DNA from: JAXGXJ01 sp040772905
GTDB lineage: Bacteria > Actinomycetota > Thermoleophilia > RBG-16-64-13
Assembly: GCA_040772905.1 (NCBI GenBank)
Contig: JAXGXJ010000006.1
Coordinates: 298,972-362,971 of the forward strand
DNA length: 64,000 nucleotides
Direction of reading: 5' to 3'
The notes under the pieces were generated by a model, which ran no database searches, was not told where the DNA came from, and was given only the letters and a program-made list of their open reading frames with translations. Each line of letters begins with the position of its first letter. Within the stretch, counting starts at the first letter, position 1. The position numbers and the translations under genes are program-made. This document shows, piece after piece, positions 63,993 through 64,000 of this stretch.

Positions 63993-64000
63993 GCCGTGCT

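Overview
The window is visibly G+C-rich, with many GTG and TTG starts backed by strong AGGAGG-type ribosome binding sites and long perfect GC hairpins at gene ends. Its enzymes are those of an anaerobe: aldehyde ferredoxin oxidoreductase, pyruvate:ferredoxin oxidoreductase, a three-subunit 2-oxoacid:ferredoxin oxidoreductase, ADP-forming acyl-CoA synthetase and three oxygen-sensitive-type molybdopterin enzymes. With an S-layer-homology/L,D-transpeptidase wall protein this suggests a high-GC anaerobic bacterium, perhaps of a deep actinobacterial lineage. That placement is inference; no rRNA, tRNA or ribosomal gene is present to fix it.

Layout. 1-3436 (minus): amino-acid permease, saccharopine-dehydrogenase-like enzyme and a class III aminotransferase cut by the left edge. 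3737-6873 (plus): aldehyde ferredoxin oxidoreductase, ferredoxin, MoaD and nitroreductase operon. 6988-12558: nifJ, divergent from an acyl-CoA ligase. 12617-20311: mixed genes (Cas4-like nuclease, DUF169, degenerate HNH, enoate reductase, MFS, DUF427, small proteins). 20377-28373: SpoIIE-type phosphatase, group II decarboxylase, lipid kinase, ABC exporter, MFS carrier, cysteine synthase. 28559-31381 (plus): 2-oxoacid:ferredoxin oxidoreductase with a tandem-ACT protein. 31393-40176: envelope block (L,D-transpeptidase, DUF2807, NEW3-domain protein with ABC exporter, clostripain-type peptidase). 40449-42079: Fur-type regulator, peroxiredoxin and a small membrane protein.

The most interesting part is 42214-63939, about 22 kb almost entirely on the minus strand. 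From its promoter-proximal (right) end it encodes a TRAP carrier (dctM, dctQ), a MarR regulator with its own promoter and a perfect 12-bp palindrome, an M29-like metallohydrolase, a beta-propeller lactonase, two tandem transhydroxylase-type molybdenum subunits, their three-cluster Fe-S partner, an HMG-CoA-synthase-like/OB-fold fusion, a thiolase, a 3-hydroxyacyl-CoA dehydrogenase, a short-chain dehydrogenase, a third (frameshifted) transhydroxylase-type subunit, a beta-keto acid cleavage enzyme and both subunits of an ADP-forming acyl-CoA synthetase. I read this as an anaerobic polyphenol (trihydroxybenzene/catechol-type) degradation island: uptake, hydroxyl rearrangement or removal by Mo enzymes, ring reduction and hydrolysis, CoA-dependent cleavage of beta-keto acids, and ATP from acyl-CoA. 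The family assignments rest on visible motifs; the substrate and the order of steps are inference. The ferredoxin-dependent enzymes on the left would handle the electrons and 2-oxoacids such metabolism needs.
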